Counted from the first letter of the stretch, positions 25,977-34,716 are shown. The stretch: 64,000 nt of DNA from Hymenobacter chitinivorans DSM 11115 (GCF_002797555.1 NZ_PGFA01000001.1:1116001-1180000); one strand, 5' to 3'. Program-made: numbers and translations. Notes: generated from the sequence alone by a model not told the origin.

Positions 25977-26645
25977 ATGGCTACTATTCCGGGTCCCGTT
26001 CAGATTGCCCTGCTCGACGACCACGCCCTGTTTCGCCAGGGTTTGCGCTATATTCTGCAGTCCTGGCCCTACGTCGAAGCCGTGGTGGAGGCGGCCACCT
26101 TTGCCGAGTTGCTGGTCCAGTGCCGGCAGCGCCTGCCCGACGTGCTGCTGCTGGATCTGCAGATGCCGGAAGTAGACGGGGCCGAGGCCACCCGTCTGCT
26201 GCTGGCCGAGTTTCCGGAGTTGAAAATCATCGTGCTGTCGATGTTTTCGGCCGATAAGTTCATTACCCAGATGATCAAGCTCGGCGTGCGCAGCTACCTG
26301 CCCAAGGACTCCGACCAGGAGTTGCTGCGCGAGGCCATCGAGGCGGTACTGCTTACGGGCCACCATTTCACGCCCAATATCTCGCGGGCCCTGATGCGGG
26401 CCGTGCAGCAGCCCACCCGCCAAACGCCCACCACGCTGCCCCACCTCGTGCAGCTTACCCCGCGGGAGCTGGAAGTGCTGCACCGCATCTGCCAGGGCCG
26501 CAAAGCCGCCGAAATTGCTGAGGAGCTGTTCTTGAGCCGGCGCACCGTGGAAGGCCACCGCCAAAACCTGCTGGAAAAAACCGGCGCCCCCAACTCCGCC
26601 GGCCTGGTGGTATACGCCGCTCAGCACGGCCTGCTGCCCGAGTAA
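25977..26645 (+). CDS. NarL/FixJ-type response regulator
   Basis: 222 residues. The receiver domain has the acidic pair LLDDHALFRQG, phosphoacceptor Asp60 in LLLDLQMPEVDG, and Lys in YLPKDSD. A LuxR-type helix-turn-helix starts at LTPRELEVLHRICQG with AEIAEELFLSRRTVEGHR. It is a DNA-binding transcription factor that should be phosphorylated by the adjacent HisKA_3 kinase. I choose the ATG at 25977, which gives a normal receiver start; upstream codons in frame lack family similarity. Confidence 0.92.
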   Translation: MATIPGPVQIALLDDHALFRQGLRYILQSWPYVEAVVEAATFAELLVQCRQRLPDVLLLDLQMPEVDGAEATRLLLAEFPELKIIVLSMFSADKFITQMIKLGVRSYLPKDSDQELLREAIEAVLLTGHHFTPNISRALMRAVQQPTRQTPTTLPHLVQLTPRELEVLHRICQGRKAAEIAEELFLSRRTVEGHRQNLLEKTGAPNSAGLVVYAAQHGLLPE

Positions 26646-26696
26646 ATGGGCCGGAGGCAGGTGAAACGCTTGTCTAAATAACTGGCTGTAAACTAA

Positions 26697-26789
26697 AACG
26701 TCATGTCGACCAGCGGGAGACATCTCGCGTGCCATAGTAACCTGATTACTACGGCACGCGAGATGTCTCGCTAGGCTCGACATGACGTT
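26697..26789. repeat. 93-bp inverted repeat between convergent genes
   Basis: AACGTCATGTCGA at 26697 pairs with TCGACATGACGTT ending at 26789, and GAGACATCTCGCGTGCC pairs with GGCACGCGAGATGTCTC; a short AGTAACCTGATTACT loop region lies in the middle. It separates the response regulator from the convergent M3 peptidase and may act as a terminator for both. It is unrelated in sequence to the other repeat family. Confidence 0.85.
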
Positions 26790-26812
26790 CTGGTGGGTCC
26801 TAGGCTGAAAAG

Positions 26813-29038
26813 CTAGCTTTTCTTGGCTGGTGCTTTTTTGGCCGGGGCCGGCTTGGCCGCCGTTTTCAGCGGGAAGCCGCGCTCCTTCATCAGGGCGTCA
26901 ATTTTCGGGTCGCGGCCCCGGAACTTGCGGTAGCCGTCGGCCGGGTCGATGGTGTTGCCCACGGAAAAGACGTTGTCAGTGAGACGCTTGGCCACGGCTT
27001 TGTCGTAGGGGCCACCGGCTTCGGTGAAGGCCGAGTAGGCATCCGAGGCCAGCACCACCGACCACAAATAGCTGTAGTAGCCGGCCGAGTAGCCATCCGA
27101 GGAAAACACGTGGGAGAACTGCGGGGTGCGGTGGCGCATCACGATTTCGCGGGGCATACCCAGCTGGGCCAGGGTTTCGCGCTCAAACTTGTCGGCGTCA
27201 ATCTTCTGGGAGCCGGCCAGGTGCAGCTTCATGTCGATGAGGGCGCTGGCCAGGAACTCGGTGGTTTCGAAGCCCTGGTTGAAGGTCGAAGCCTTCTCAA
27301 TCCTGTCGACGAGGGCCTGGGGAATCGGCTTGCCGGTCTGGTAGTGCAGGGCAAAGCGGTTGAGCACCTGGGGCGTGGGCAGCCAGTTTTCGAGCAGCTG
27401 GGACGGGAACTCCACGTAGTCGCGCACCACGCTGGTGCCCGAGAGGGTGGGGTAGGTCACGTTCGACGACAGGCCGTGCAAGGCGTGGCCGAACTCGTGG
27501 AACAGGGTGGTGGCGTCGGTCCAGGAAATGAGCGTGGGCTCCCCGTCCTTGCCCTTCACGAAGTTCGAGTTGTTCGACACGATGGTCGTCACCTCGCCGT
27601 TCATGCGCTCCTGGTTGCGGTAGGCATTCATCCAGGCCCCCGAGCGTTTGCCGGGCCGGGCGTAGGGGTCGAAGTACCACAGGCCGATGTGCTTGCCCGA
27701 GGTCTTGTCCTTGATTTCCCACACTTTCACGTCGGAGTGGTACACGGGCACGTTGGTTACGGGCGCGAACGAGAAGTTGAACAGCTCGCCGGCCACCCAG
27801 AACATGCCTTCCCGCATTTTATCCAGCTGCAGGTACTGCTTCACTTCGTTCTGGTCGAGGTCGTAGCGCTGCTTACGCACTTTCTCGGCGTAGTAGCGGT
27901 AGTCCCAGGGCTCGATTTTGAAGTCGGCGCCGGCGCCTTCCTTGCGGGCCAGGGCCTGCATGTCGGCTACTTCCTCCTTCACCCGGGCCACGGCCGGCGT
28001 CCAAACCTGCTCCATGAGCTGCATGGCCGCTTCGGGCGTTTTGGCCATCGTGTTATCGAGGCGCCAGTGGGCGTGGGTTTTGTAGCCCAGCAGCTGGGCC
28101 CGCTCGGCCCGCAGCTGCAGAATCTCGCTGATAATGGCGTTGTTGTCGTGGGTTCCGCCGTTGTCGCCGCGGTTGTAGAACATGCGCCAGGCCTTCTCGC
28201 GCAGCTTGCGCTGGTCGGAGTAGGTCAAAAAGGGCTCGATGCTGGAGCGGGTGTTGGTGATGACCCCGGCGGCGCCCGAAATCTTGCGGCTGGTGGCGGA
28301 AGCCGCGGCGTTGTCGCGCAGGGAAGTGGGCAGGCCGGCCAGGTCGGCGGGCGTTTTGAGCACCAGCACCGAGTCGGTTTCGTCGGCCAGCACGTTTTGG
28401 CTAAAGCGGGTAAAGAGGCCGGCCAGCTGCTGATTGATGGCCGAGAGGCGGGTTTTGGCTTTGGCGTCGAGCTTGGCCCCGGCGCGCACGAAGCTGTTGT
28501 AGTGCACCCAGGTCAGGCGCTGCTGCTCGGGGGTGAGCTTTTTCTTGTCGGGCGAGTTGTACACGGCCTCGATACGCTTGAACAGGGCCTCGTTCTGGCT
28601 GATCTGGTCGCGGAAGGCGGCCATGCGCGGCGACATTTCCCGCTCGATGGCCTGCACGTCGGGGTTGCTCAAAGTGCCGGCCCAGATGCCGTAGATGGTC
28701 TGGACCTCGTCGAGGCGCTGGCCGGCCCGTTCCAGGGCGGCAATGGTATTCTCGAACGTGGGGGCCTCTTTGGAGCTGGCAATGGCCTGGATTTCGGCCA
28801 GGTTCTGGGCCATGCCGGCTTCCAGGGCCGGCTTGAACTGCGAAACCTGCACCTTGTCGAAGGGGGGCACGCCGCCGTAGGGGCCTTCCCAGGCCATGAG
28901 CAGCGGGTTGGCTACTGCCGCCGAAGCGGAGGCCGGAGTTTGGGCAACGCTGGAAGTGGGATACACGAAGGCAGCCAGGCTGAGAGTGAGAAAGGTATTG
29001 GCCAGCAAAAACTTGCTGGACGGGGACATTTTGGACAT
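26813..29038 (-). CDS. M3-family metallopeptidase (peptidyl-dipeptidase Dcp-like)
   Basis: 741 residues from the ATG at 29038. A signal peptide is present (FLLANTFLTLSLAAF, then SSVAQ), so it acts outside the cytoplasm, probably in the periplasm. The zinc site HEFGH lies near residue 514 in TLFHEFGHALHGLSS, with the downstream third-ligand helix ENW. Length and layout fit Dcp/oligopeptidase-A relatives that remove dipeptides or trim oligopeptides. An unusual Lys/Ala/Pro-rich tail ends the protein (PAPAKKAPAKKS). Stand-alone gene. Confidence 0.9.
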   Translation of the reverse strand: MSKMSPSSKFLLANTFLTLSLAAFVYPTSSVAQTPASASAAVANPLLMAWEGPYGGVPPFDKVQVSQFKPALEAGMAQNLAEIQAIASSKEAPTFENTIAALERAGQRLDEVQTIYGIWAGTLSNPDVQAIEREMSPRMAAFRDQISQNEALFKRIEAVYNSPDKKKLTPEQQRLTWVHYNSFVRAGAKLDAKAKTRLSAINQQLAGLFTRFSQNVLADETDSVLVLKTPADLAGLPTSLRDNAAASATSRKISGAAGVITNTRSSIEPFLTYSDQRKLREKAWRMFYNRGDNGGTHDNNAIISEILQLRAERAQLLGYKTHAHWRLDNTMAKTPEAAMQLMEQVWTPAVARVKEEVADMQALARKEGAGADFKIEPWDYRYYAEKVRKQRYDLDQNEVKQYLQLDKMREGMFWVAGELFNFSFAPVTNVPVYHSDVKVWEIKDKTSGKHIGLWYFDPYARPGKRSGAWMNAYRNQERMNGEVTTIVSNNSNFVKGKDGEPTLISWTDATTLFHEFGHALHGLSSNVTYPTLSGTSVVRDYVEFPSQLLENWLPTPQVLNRFALHYQTGKPIPQALVDRIEKASTFNQGFETTEFLASALIDMKLHLAGSQKIDADKFERETLAQLGMPREIVMRHRTPQFSHVFSSDGYSAGYYSYLWSVVLASDAYSAFTEAGGPYDKAVAKRLTDNVFSVGNTIDPADGYRKFRGRDPKIDALMKERGFPLKTAAKPAPAKKAPAKKS

Positions 29039-29216
29039 AAGCAAAAAGCCGGTCGGAGGATGATTGGAAGTCTGAAGATAACACGGAAAAATGGCTTGGG
29101 TTGCGTAGCAGGCCGGGTGGAGCCGCTGGGGCCGGGCCGACCGCCGAAGCTTCACCCCCGGCTGCCGCCCACCCCCGGAGAGTCGGGCCGCCGCGGTTCC
29201 GGCAAACGAAATAGCG

Positions 29217-29224
29217 TAGCTTTG
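29217..29224 (+). promoter_or_regulatory. Candidate -7 box TAGCTTTG
   Basis: TAGCTTTG matches the Bacteroidota -7 consensus TAnnTTTG exactly and lies 33 bp before the ATG of a small ORF at 29258. No good -33 element is visible. Confidence 0.45.
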
Positions 29225-29257
29225 GCGGGGCGCGGCCAGAGAATACCCACTTTAGCT

Positions 29258-29389
29258 ATGCCACAAAAATTACGAGGTCTGGTCAGCAACCCAATCGTCA
29301 GGCAAGTGCCCGGGAAGCTTCTCCTCAACTTTGCGACGTTCTTTGGCGGCTTGTGTATGGCTTCCATCGACAAGCTGGCCCCCAAATGA
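29258..29389 (+). CDS. Small protein, 43 residues
   Basis: Starts MPQKLRGLVSNPIV and ends MASIDKLAPK, with a hydrophobic middle LLLNFATFFGGLC. It has a -7-like box 33 bp upstream, and its stop overlaps the next small ORF as AAATGA. No family is recognised. The promoter, the ATGA overlap and the non-repetitive composition argue for a real gene, but it is short and no homologue was checked. Confidence 0.5.
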   Translation: MPQKLRGLVSNPIVRQVPGKLLLNFATFFGGLCMASIDKLAPK

Positions 29390-29505
29390 CCGTAAAAGTC
29401 GACTGGCTCAGGACAACAATTGCCTTGGCGCTGGCTGCTTACGCCACGGCCGCTCAACTACTCCGGGCAAACGAGGCCAGGAAGAAACCGGAAAGTGGCC
29501 AGTAG
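29386..29505 (+). CDS. Small single-span membrane protein, 39 residues
   Basis: Starts at the ATG inside the stop of the previous ORF (ATGACC). The sequence MTVKVDWLRTTIALALAAY contains one hydrophobic helix flanked by Lys/Arg, and the tail is RANEARKKPESGQ. It is likely coupled to the 43-residue ORF as a two-gene unit. Function unknown; confidence rests on the overlap and the clean helix. Confidence 0.45.
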   Translation: MTVKVDWLRTTIALALAAYATAAQLLRANEARKKPESGQ

Positions 29506-29574
29506 CAGGGCCCGGCAACGCAAAGAGCCGGTCCGATAGGCCCGATGTGGCGACCCTTGCCGACCTTTGCCCGC

Positions 29575-30897
29575 ATGCACACCCTCGAACAGCTGCGCGC
29601 CGGCCAGCTAGCCGGCGCCACCCGCCTCGACCTGGCCGCTGGCCTCACGGAATTTCCCCGCGAAATATTCGACCTGGCCGACACGCTGGAAATTCTAAAC
29701 CTGACCGGCAACCAGCTTTCCACATTGCCCACCGACCTGGGCCGCCTGCGCAAGCTGCGCATCCTGTTTTGCTCCGATAACCGCTTCACCGAAGTGCCAG
29801 CCGTGCTGGGTCAGTGCCCGGAGCTGAGCATGGTAGGCTTCAAGGCCAACCAGATTCACACCCTGCCCGGCGCAGCCCTGCCGCCCAAGCTCCGCTGGCT
29901 GATTCTGACCGACAACCAGCTGCGGGAACTGCCGCCGGAAATCGGGCAGTGCACCGAGCTGCAGAAGCTGATGCTGGCCGGTAACCAACTCACGGCTTTG
30001 CCCGACACGCTGCGTTACTGCACCCGTTTGGAGCTGCTGCGCCTGGCGGCCAACCGCCTGCCGGGCCTGCCTGCCTGGCTGCTGGAGCTGCCCCGGCTGA
30101 GCTGGCTGGCCTACGCCGGCAACCCGTTCTGCGACGCAGCCCAGGCCCGGGCCGAAGTTCAGCACCCCATCCGGGAAATTGCCTGGGCCGAGCTGGAAGT
30201 AGGCCGGCTGCTGGGTGAAGGGGCCTCGGGCGTAATTTCCCAGGCCCGCTGGCAGCCCGGGTCCGCGCCGGCCCGGGAAGTGGCCGTGAAGGTATTCAAG
30301 GGCGCAGTGACCAGTGACGGGCTGCCCCACAGCGAAATGGTGGCCTGCATCAGCGCCGGGGCCCACCCCAGCCTGACTACGGTAGAAGGCAAAATTGCGG
30401 ATCACCCAACCGGAGCCGAAGGCCTGGTACTGGCGCTGATTGAGCCCGAGTTCCGGATTCTGGCCGGTCCGCCCAGCTTCGAGACCTGCACCCGCGACGT
30501 GTACGCACCTGGCATCCGCTTCGGCTGGGAAACTGTCCTGCGCATTGCCCGGGGCATTGCTGCCGCCGCTACTCACCTGCACCAGCGCGGCATTCTGCAC
30601 GGCGACCTGTACGCCCACAATATCCTAACGACCCCTGCCGGCGAAGCTCTTCTCAGCGACTTCGGGGCCGCCAGCTTCTTCGATTCCGCCACGGCTTCGG
30701 CCCCCGCGTTGCAGCGCCTGGAAGTGCGGGCCTTTGGCTGTTTGCTGGCAGAGCTGCTGGCTCATTGCGAGACTGCCGAGCCGCTTACCGAGGCTTTGCA
30801 AGCGCTACGGCATCTGCAGCAGCGGTGTGCTAGTCCGCAGGTGGCAGCCCGGCCGCTGTTTGCCGAAATTCAGCGGGAGCTGGCGGCGTTGGAGTAG
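29575..30897 (+). CDS. Leucine-rich-repeat protein kinase
   Basis: 440 residues. The N-terminal half (about 15-190) is a run of leucine-rich repeats, e.g. LEILNLTGNQLSTLPTDLG and LRWLILTDNQLRELPPEIG. The C-terminal half is a Ser/Thr kinase: glycine loop LLGEGASG (about 210), VAVKVFK (Lys near 240), HGDLYAHNIL as the catalytic loop (HGD instead of HRD) and DFG at 362. Such LRR-kinases are scattered in bacteria, function unknown. No signal peptide or membrane helix, so it should be cytosolic. I start at the ATG at 29575; an ATG at 29545 adds ten unconvincing residues. Confidence 0.85.
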   Translation: MHTLEQLRAGQLAGATRLDLAAGLTEFPREIFDLADTLEILNLTGNQLSTLPTDLGRLRKLRILFCSDNRFTEVPAVLGQCPELSMVGFKANQIHTLPGAALPPKLRWLILTDNQLRELPPEIGQCTELQKLMLAGNQLTALPDTLRYCTRLELLRLAANRLPGLPAWLLELPRLSWLAYAGNPFCDAAQARAEVQHPIREIAWAELEVGRLLGEGASGVISQARWQPGSAPAREVAVKVFKGAVTSDGLPHSEMVACISAGAHPSLTTVEGKIADHPTGAEGLVLALIEPEFRILAGPPSFETCTRDVYAPGIRFGWETVLRIARGIAAAATHLHQRGILHGDLYAHNILTTPAGEALLSDFGAASFFDSATASAPALQRLEVRAFGCLLAELLAHCETAEPLTEALQALRHLQQRCASPQVAARPLFAEIQRELAALE

Positions 30898-30959
30898 AGC
30901 AGGAGCCCTTGCGGGCAAAATGCTCCGGTTGGCCTTGACTTTCCGCGGCCGGCTTGCCT

Positions 30960-30967
30960 TATCTTTG
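30960..30967 (+). promoter_or_regulatory. Candidate promoter TTGAC-N20-TATCTTTG
   Basis: TATCTTTG matches the TAnnTTTG -7 consensus, and TTGAC at 30935-30939 sits at a suitable -33 distance. The ATG of the next gene at 30973 is only 5 bp after the box, implying a leaderless or nearly leaderless transcript. Confidence 0.6.
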
Positions 30968-30972
30968 TGTTT

Positions 30973-31266
30973 ATGAATGCTCCCCTGTTTCACATCGGCC
31001 AGCCGGTGGTCTGCACCAACGACGACTTCACTTTGCTGCTGGTCCAGAACCCGGCCATCCAGACGCCCAAGCGCGGGCCCATCTACACCGTGCGCAGCCT
31101 CTTCGACACCCACCGCGGGTTTGGCATCACGCTCGAGGAAATCAACAACGCGGGCGTGGCGCCGGGCTTTCCGGAGGCCAACTTCCACGAGAGCCGCTTT
31201 GCCGCCGTGCCCCCGGTGGAAGAGCTGGATCTGGCCGAGCTCATGGCCGAGGAAGTAACGGCGTAA
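30973..31266 (+). CDS. Small conserved-looking protein, unknown
   Basis: 97 residues, MNAPLFHIGQPVVCTNDDF at the start, then GPIYTVRSLFDTHRGFGITLEEI and an acidic C-terminus (VEELDLAELMAEE). The N-terminal half looks like a small beta barrel (SH3-like). No signal peptide. A strong promoter motif lies immediately upstream and the reading frame is the only long one here, which supports a real cytosolic protein of unknown role. Confidence 0.65.
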   Translation: MNAPLFHIGQPVVCTNDDFTLLLVQNPAIQTPKRGPIYTVRSLFDTHRGFGITLEEINNAGVAPGFPEANFHESRFAAVPPVEELDLAELMAEEVTA

Positions 31267-31354
31267 AGCTGGGCCGGGAGCCCGGCCGTGGGAACAATCA
31301 GCAGGCTGGTATGCGTATAGAATAGGCCCGCGCAGCAAACCAGCGGTTGATTGT

Positions 31355-31489
31355 ATGAAGATTCCCGGCTTGAAAATGCGTCCTCCCCGGGACGGTTCTC
31401 CCCAAGACAACTACAGCAAATGGGGCTGGTACGCCATGGCAGTTATAGCCCTGATCTGGATTGTTTATAACCTGATGGACGGCAAATAA
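31355..31489 (+). CDS. Small single-span membrane protein, 44 residues
   Basis: MKIPGLKMRPPRDGSPQDN is a polar cytosolic-type N-terminus, followed by one helix WYAMAVIALIWIVYNLM and a short DGK tail. The composition and the clean membrane helix are typical of genuine small membrane proteins. Function unknown. It lies 88 bp after the 97-residue ORF. Confidence 0.55.
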   Translation: MKIPGLKMRPPRDGSPQDNYSKWGWYAMAVIALIWIVYNLMDGK

Positions 31490-31811
31490 GCGGCCCGGCC
31501 CACTTGCTGCCTCCTGCTACCCGCCCGGCCGTGGCGCGAAAAGTCGTGCAACCCGCCCGGGAGGCCCGGCTTTTTTGCTTTGCGGCCACCCGCAACCAGG
31601 GCTCGGGAAATTATTTTTAGTTGCGCTGTAACCTTCCGCCCGGGCCGCAGTGTCTCCGCCCACTACTGCCCGCCTTCACTGCCGCCCAACCCTGAGCGGG
31701 ACCCGGCCTTGTACTACCTGCTGTCCCCGCCTGCACCGCGCCGATTTTCGGCTGCCGGGCTCCGCCTGGCCCTTGCTGTTCGCGCCCTTATTCTGCCAAA
31801 ACCCTTTAGTT
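31490..31811. other. Intergenic region, 322 bp
   Basis: A short stem CCGGG-AGG-CCCGG followed by TTTTTT at 31557-31576 may terminate the small upstream gene. AATTATTTTTAGTTG around 31609 may be part of a promoter for the next gene. An open frame across it in the downstream gene's register lacks coding character. No gene seen. Confidence 0.5.
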
Positions 31812-34370
31812 ATGCCCTGTACTGCTACACTGCGCCGTCTGCTGCTCGGTTTGTGCGTTCTGCTCACCCTTCCGGCCCGGGCCCAGACCACTCCGGGCGC
31901 CACGCCCATAGCGGCCACGGCCGCGCCCAAAAAGCAGCTCCAGGCCCAGCGCATCACCGAAGTCATCAAGCTCGACGGGGTGCTGGACGAGGCCGTGTGG
32001 CAGCAGGCCCCGGTGGCTACCGATTTTGTGCAGCAGCGGCCTAACCCCGGCGTGCCCGAGCGCCACAAAACCGAGGTGCGGGTCCTCTACGACGATGCCA
32101 ACCTCTACGTGGGAGCCATCATGCACGACATTTCGCCCGACTCCATTCTGCGGGAAATGACGGCCCGGGACCAGTTTGGCAACTCCGACCTGTTCAGCAT
32201 TTTCCTCGACACCTACCACGACCAGCTCAACGGCTATAACTTCACCGTGACGCCCGCCGGCGTGCAGCTCGACGCCCGCTACTCGCCCGCCGGGGGCGAG
32301 GACTTCAACTGGAACGCCGTCTGGGATGCCCGCACCACCCAGCGCGGCACCGACTGGGTGGCCGAAATGCGGATTCCCTACTCGGCCATCCGCTTCAGCA
32401 AGGCGCCCGAGCAGCTCTGGGGGCTCAACTTTGCCCGGCAGCGCAAGCGCGACAACGCCCAATACTTCTGGAACGAAGTCAAACCCGCCGTCAATGGCTT
32501 CGTGAACCAGTGGGGCGAGCTGCGCGGCATCCGGGACGTGCAGCCCCCGCTGCGCTTGTCTTTGACGCCCTACATTTCGGGCTACGTAAACCACAACCCC
32601 TTGAATGCCGAGGGCACGCGCCGCACCACGACCAGCTTCAACGGCGGGGCCGACATTAAGTGGGGCATCAACGAGAGCTTCACCCTGGACGCCACCTTGG
32701 TGCCCGACTTCGGGCAGGTGCAGAGCGACAACCAGGTGCTGAACTTGTCCCCGTTTGAGGTGCAGTTTGCCGAAAACCGGCAGTTCTTTACCGAGGGCAC
32801 CGAGCTCTTCAGCAAAGGCAACCTGTTCTACTCCCGCCGGGTGGGGGCCACGCCCATCGGCTTCTATGACGTAGAGGCCGGCGCCAACGAGAAAATCGTG
32901 CGCAACCCCGCGGAAAGCCAGCTGCTGAACGCCACCAAGGTATCGGGCCGCACGAGCAAGGGGCTGGGCGTGGGCGTGTTCAACGCCGTGTCCAGGGAGA
33001 TGCACGCCACCATTCGCAACACCGAGACGGGGCAGGAGCGGGAAGTAATGACCCAGCCGCTGAGCAACTACAGCATTGCCGTGCTCGACCAAAGCCTGAA
33101 AAACAACTCCTACGTCTCGCTCATCAACACCAACGTAACCCGGGCCGGCCGCACCTACGACGCCAACGTGACGGGCGGCCTGTTTCGCTTCAACGACCAG
33201 AAAAACGCTTACGCCCTCGACGGCAGCGTGGTGTACTCGCGGCGGCGCGGGCAGGGGTTTGGCAACGATGAGCCCATCAACGACCAGGACGGCTACAAGT
33301 ACACGGTGGGCGTGGGCAAAATCAGCGGCAACTTCACCTGGGACCTGAACCACCGCATCGAGTCGGACTCCTACAACCCCAACGACCTGGGCATTCTGTT
33401 CGGCAACAACAATATTACCCAGTCGGCCAGCGTGGCGTACCGCAAGTACCAGCCGTTCTGGAAAGTGAACAACATGGCCTTTTTCGGGCAGATTGGCCAT
33501 TCGCTGCTCTACAAACCGACGCGTTACCAGAGCCTGTATTTCTACAACGGCTTCAACACGACCTTTACCAAGAGCTTTCTGCAAATCGGCTACGACCTGC
33601 AGTACAACGCCAAAACCCACGACTTTTTCGAGCCCCGGACCGAGCGGCTGGGCGAGTACTTCGTGCGGGTGCCGGCCTACACCGATTTTGTAGCTTTCGT
33701 CAATTCTGACACCCGCAAGCAGTTTTCCTACGGCCTCAATGCCGGCGTGCAGTACTACGCCCAGGATGGCGGGCAGCCTGGGCGGCCGCGGCGCACCCGC
33801 TACAGCTTCGGGGCCTACCCGCGCTACCGCGTCAACAACCACCTGACCTTCCGCTACAGCCTCGACTGGAGCCAGAACCACAACCAGATTGGCTACGTCA
33901 ACGGCGGGCTGAGTGACGATGAGCCGCTGGACCAGCCGTTTCGGGGCCAGATTCTGCTGGGCCGCCGCGACGTGAGCACCGTCTCCAACGTGCTGTCGGT
34001 GGCTTACACGTTCACCAACCGCATGTCGTTTACGCTGCGCACCCGGCACTACACCAGCACCGTGCGCTACCAGGATTTCACCACCCTGCAGCCCGGCGGC
34101 CCGGAAACGCCGGCTGATTACCAGCGCCGCCGCGACAACACCTACAACGCCTTCAACGTGGACGCGGTGTATTCCTGGTGGTTTGCGCCCGGCTCCCAGA
34201 TCAGCGTGGTCTGGAAAAATGCCAACAGCCCCAACATCCAGGCCAACGAGTTTACCCCGCTTTACTTCCGCAACCTGACCAACACCATCAACACGCCCCA
34301 CAATAATTCCCTCTCGGTGAAGGTGCTGTATTATCTGGATTACCTGGCCTTCCGCAAGCGCCGAGCTTAG
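31812..34370 (+). CDS. DUF5916 outer-membrane protein with carbohydrate-binding-like domain
   Basis: 852 residues from the ATG at 31812, which gives a signal peptide (LLLGLCVLLTLPARAQ). Residues about 45-230 form a CBM9-like sandwich (ITEVIKLDGVLDEAVWQQA). The rest is the DUF5916 barrel: ENRQFFTEGTELFS, then long alternating strands to the end (LYYLDYLAFRKRRA). Family members are Bacteroidota outer-membrane proteins of unknown function. The longer frame upstream of 31812 is not coding-like. An octanucleotide array and repeat element D follow immediately. Confidence 0.88.
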   Translation: MPCTATLRRLLLGLCVLLTLPARAQTTPGATPIAATAAPKKQLQAQRITEVIKLDGVLDEAVWQQAPVATDFVQQRPNPGVPERHKTEVRVLYDDANLYVGAIMHDISPDSILREMTARDQFGNSDLFSIFLDTYHDQLNGYNFTVTPAGVQLDARYSPAGGEDFNWNAVWDARTTQRGTDWVAEMRIPYSAIRFSKAPEQLWGLNFARQRKRDNAQYFWNEVKPAVNGFVNQWGELRGIRDVQPPLRLSLTPYISGYVNHNPLNAEGTRRTTTSFNGGADIKWGINESFTLDATLVPDFGQVQSDNQVLNLSPFEVQFAENRQFFTEGTELFSKGNLFYSRRVGATPIGFYDVEAGANEKIVRNPAESQLLNATKVSGRTSKGLGVGVFNAVSREMHATIRNTETGQEREVMTQPLSNYSIAVLDQSLKNNSYVSLINTNVTRAGRTYDANVTGGLFRFNDQKNAYALDGSVVYSRRRGQGFGNDEPINDQDGYKYTVGVGKISGNFTWDLNHRIESDSYNPNDLGILFGNNNITQSASVAYRKYQPFWKVNNMAFFGQIGHSLLYKPTRYQSLYFYNGFNTTFTKSFLQIGYDLQYNAKTHDFFEPRTERLGEYFVRVPAYTDFVAFVNSDTRKQFSYGLNAGVQYYAQDGGQPGRPRRTRYSFGAYPRYRVNNHLTFRYSLDWSQNHNQIGYVNGGLSDDEPLDQPFRGQILLGRRDVSTVSNVLSVAYTFTNRMSFTLRTRHYTSTVRYQDFTTLQPGGPETPADYQRRRDNTYNAFNVDAVYSWWFAPGSQISVVWKNANSPNIQANEFTPLYFRNLTNTINTPHNNSLSVKVLYYLDYLAFRKRRA

Positions 34371-34372
34371 GA

Positions 34373-34400
34373 TGAATGAGTGAATGAGTGAATGAGTGAG
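34373..34400. repeat. Octanucleotide array TGAATGAG x3.5
   Basis: Three exact TGAATGAG units and a half start 3 bp after the DUF5916 stop codon. They directly precede inverted-repeat element D, much as heptanucleotide units border element C. Confidence 0.85.
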
Positions 34401-34421
34401 TTGTGCGGGCGTCCTTCAATG

Positions 34422-34598
34422 TCACCTGTCATCCCGAACGGAGCAAAGCGGAGTGAAGGACCTGCCTCCCCTTGGCGACAAGCCCGAGTAAATGAGTAAA
34501 GCCCTTTGCTGCGTGTTGGTAAAGGGCTTTACTCATTGGGTCAATCTTCGGTGAGCTAGGGGAGGAAGGTCTTTCACTGCGTTCAGGATGACAGGTGA
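34422..34598. repeat. Long inverted-repeat element, copy D
   Basis: TCACCTGTCATCC at 34422 pairs with GGATGACAGGTGA ending at 34598; inside, TGAAGGACCTGCCTCCCC pairs imperfectly with GGGGAGGAAGGTCTTTCA. The centre is an extended hairpin AATGAGTAAAGCCCTTT / AAAGGGCTTTACTCATT at 34491-34537. It lies between the DUF5916 and MFS genes, which run in the same direction, so here it may act as an internal terminator. Confidence 0.85.
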
Positions 34599-34650
34599 GG
34601 ACTAGACGGACTACATAAAAGCAACTGAAACGGGCATCGGTGCAGTTGGC

Positions 34651-34658
34651 TACCTTTG
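34651..34658 (+). promoter_or_regulatory. Candidate -7 box TACCTTTG for the MFS gene
   Basis: Exact match to TAnnTTTG, 58 bp before the TTG start of the MFS gene and just after repeat element D. No clear -33 box is visible. Confidence 0.45.
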
Positions 34659-34716
34659 AACTCCCATCCGCCCTGGGTACCCGCTCCGCTGGTGCCACCC
34701 ACTACCCACCCGTTTC

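Noticed and set aside
27110-29389. 759-codon open frame on the plus strand opposite the M3 peptidase
   Set aside because: Shadow of high-GC coding DNA: Gly/Val/His-rich, no domains, and the minus strand encodes an intact M3 peptidase. Only its last 43 codons are kept, as the small ORF at 29258.
31806-34301. 831-codon minus-strand frame opposite the DUF5916 gene
   Set aside because: Antisense shadow; no start context or domain, and the plus strand holds the real protein with signal peptide.
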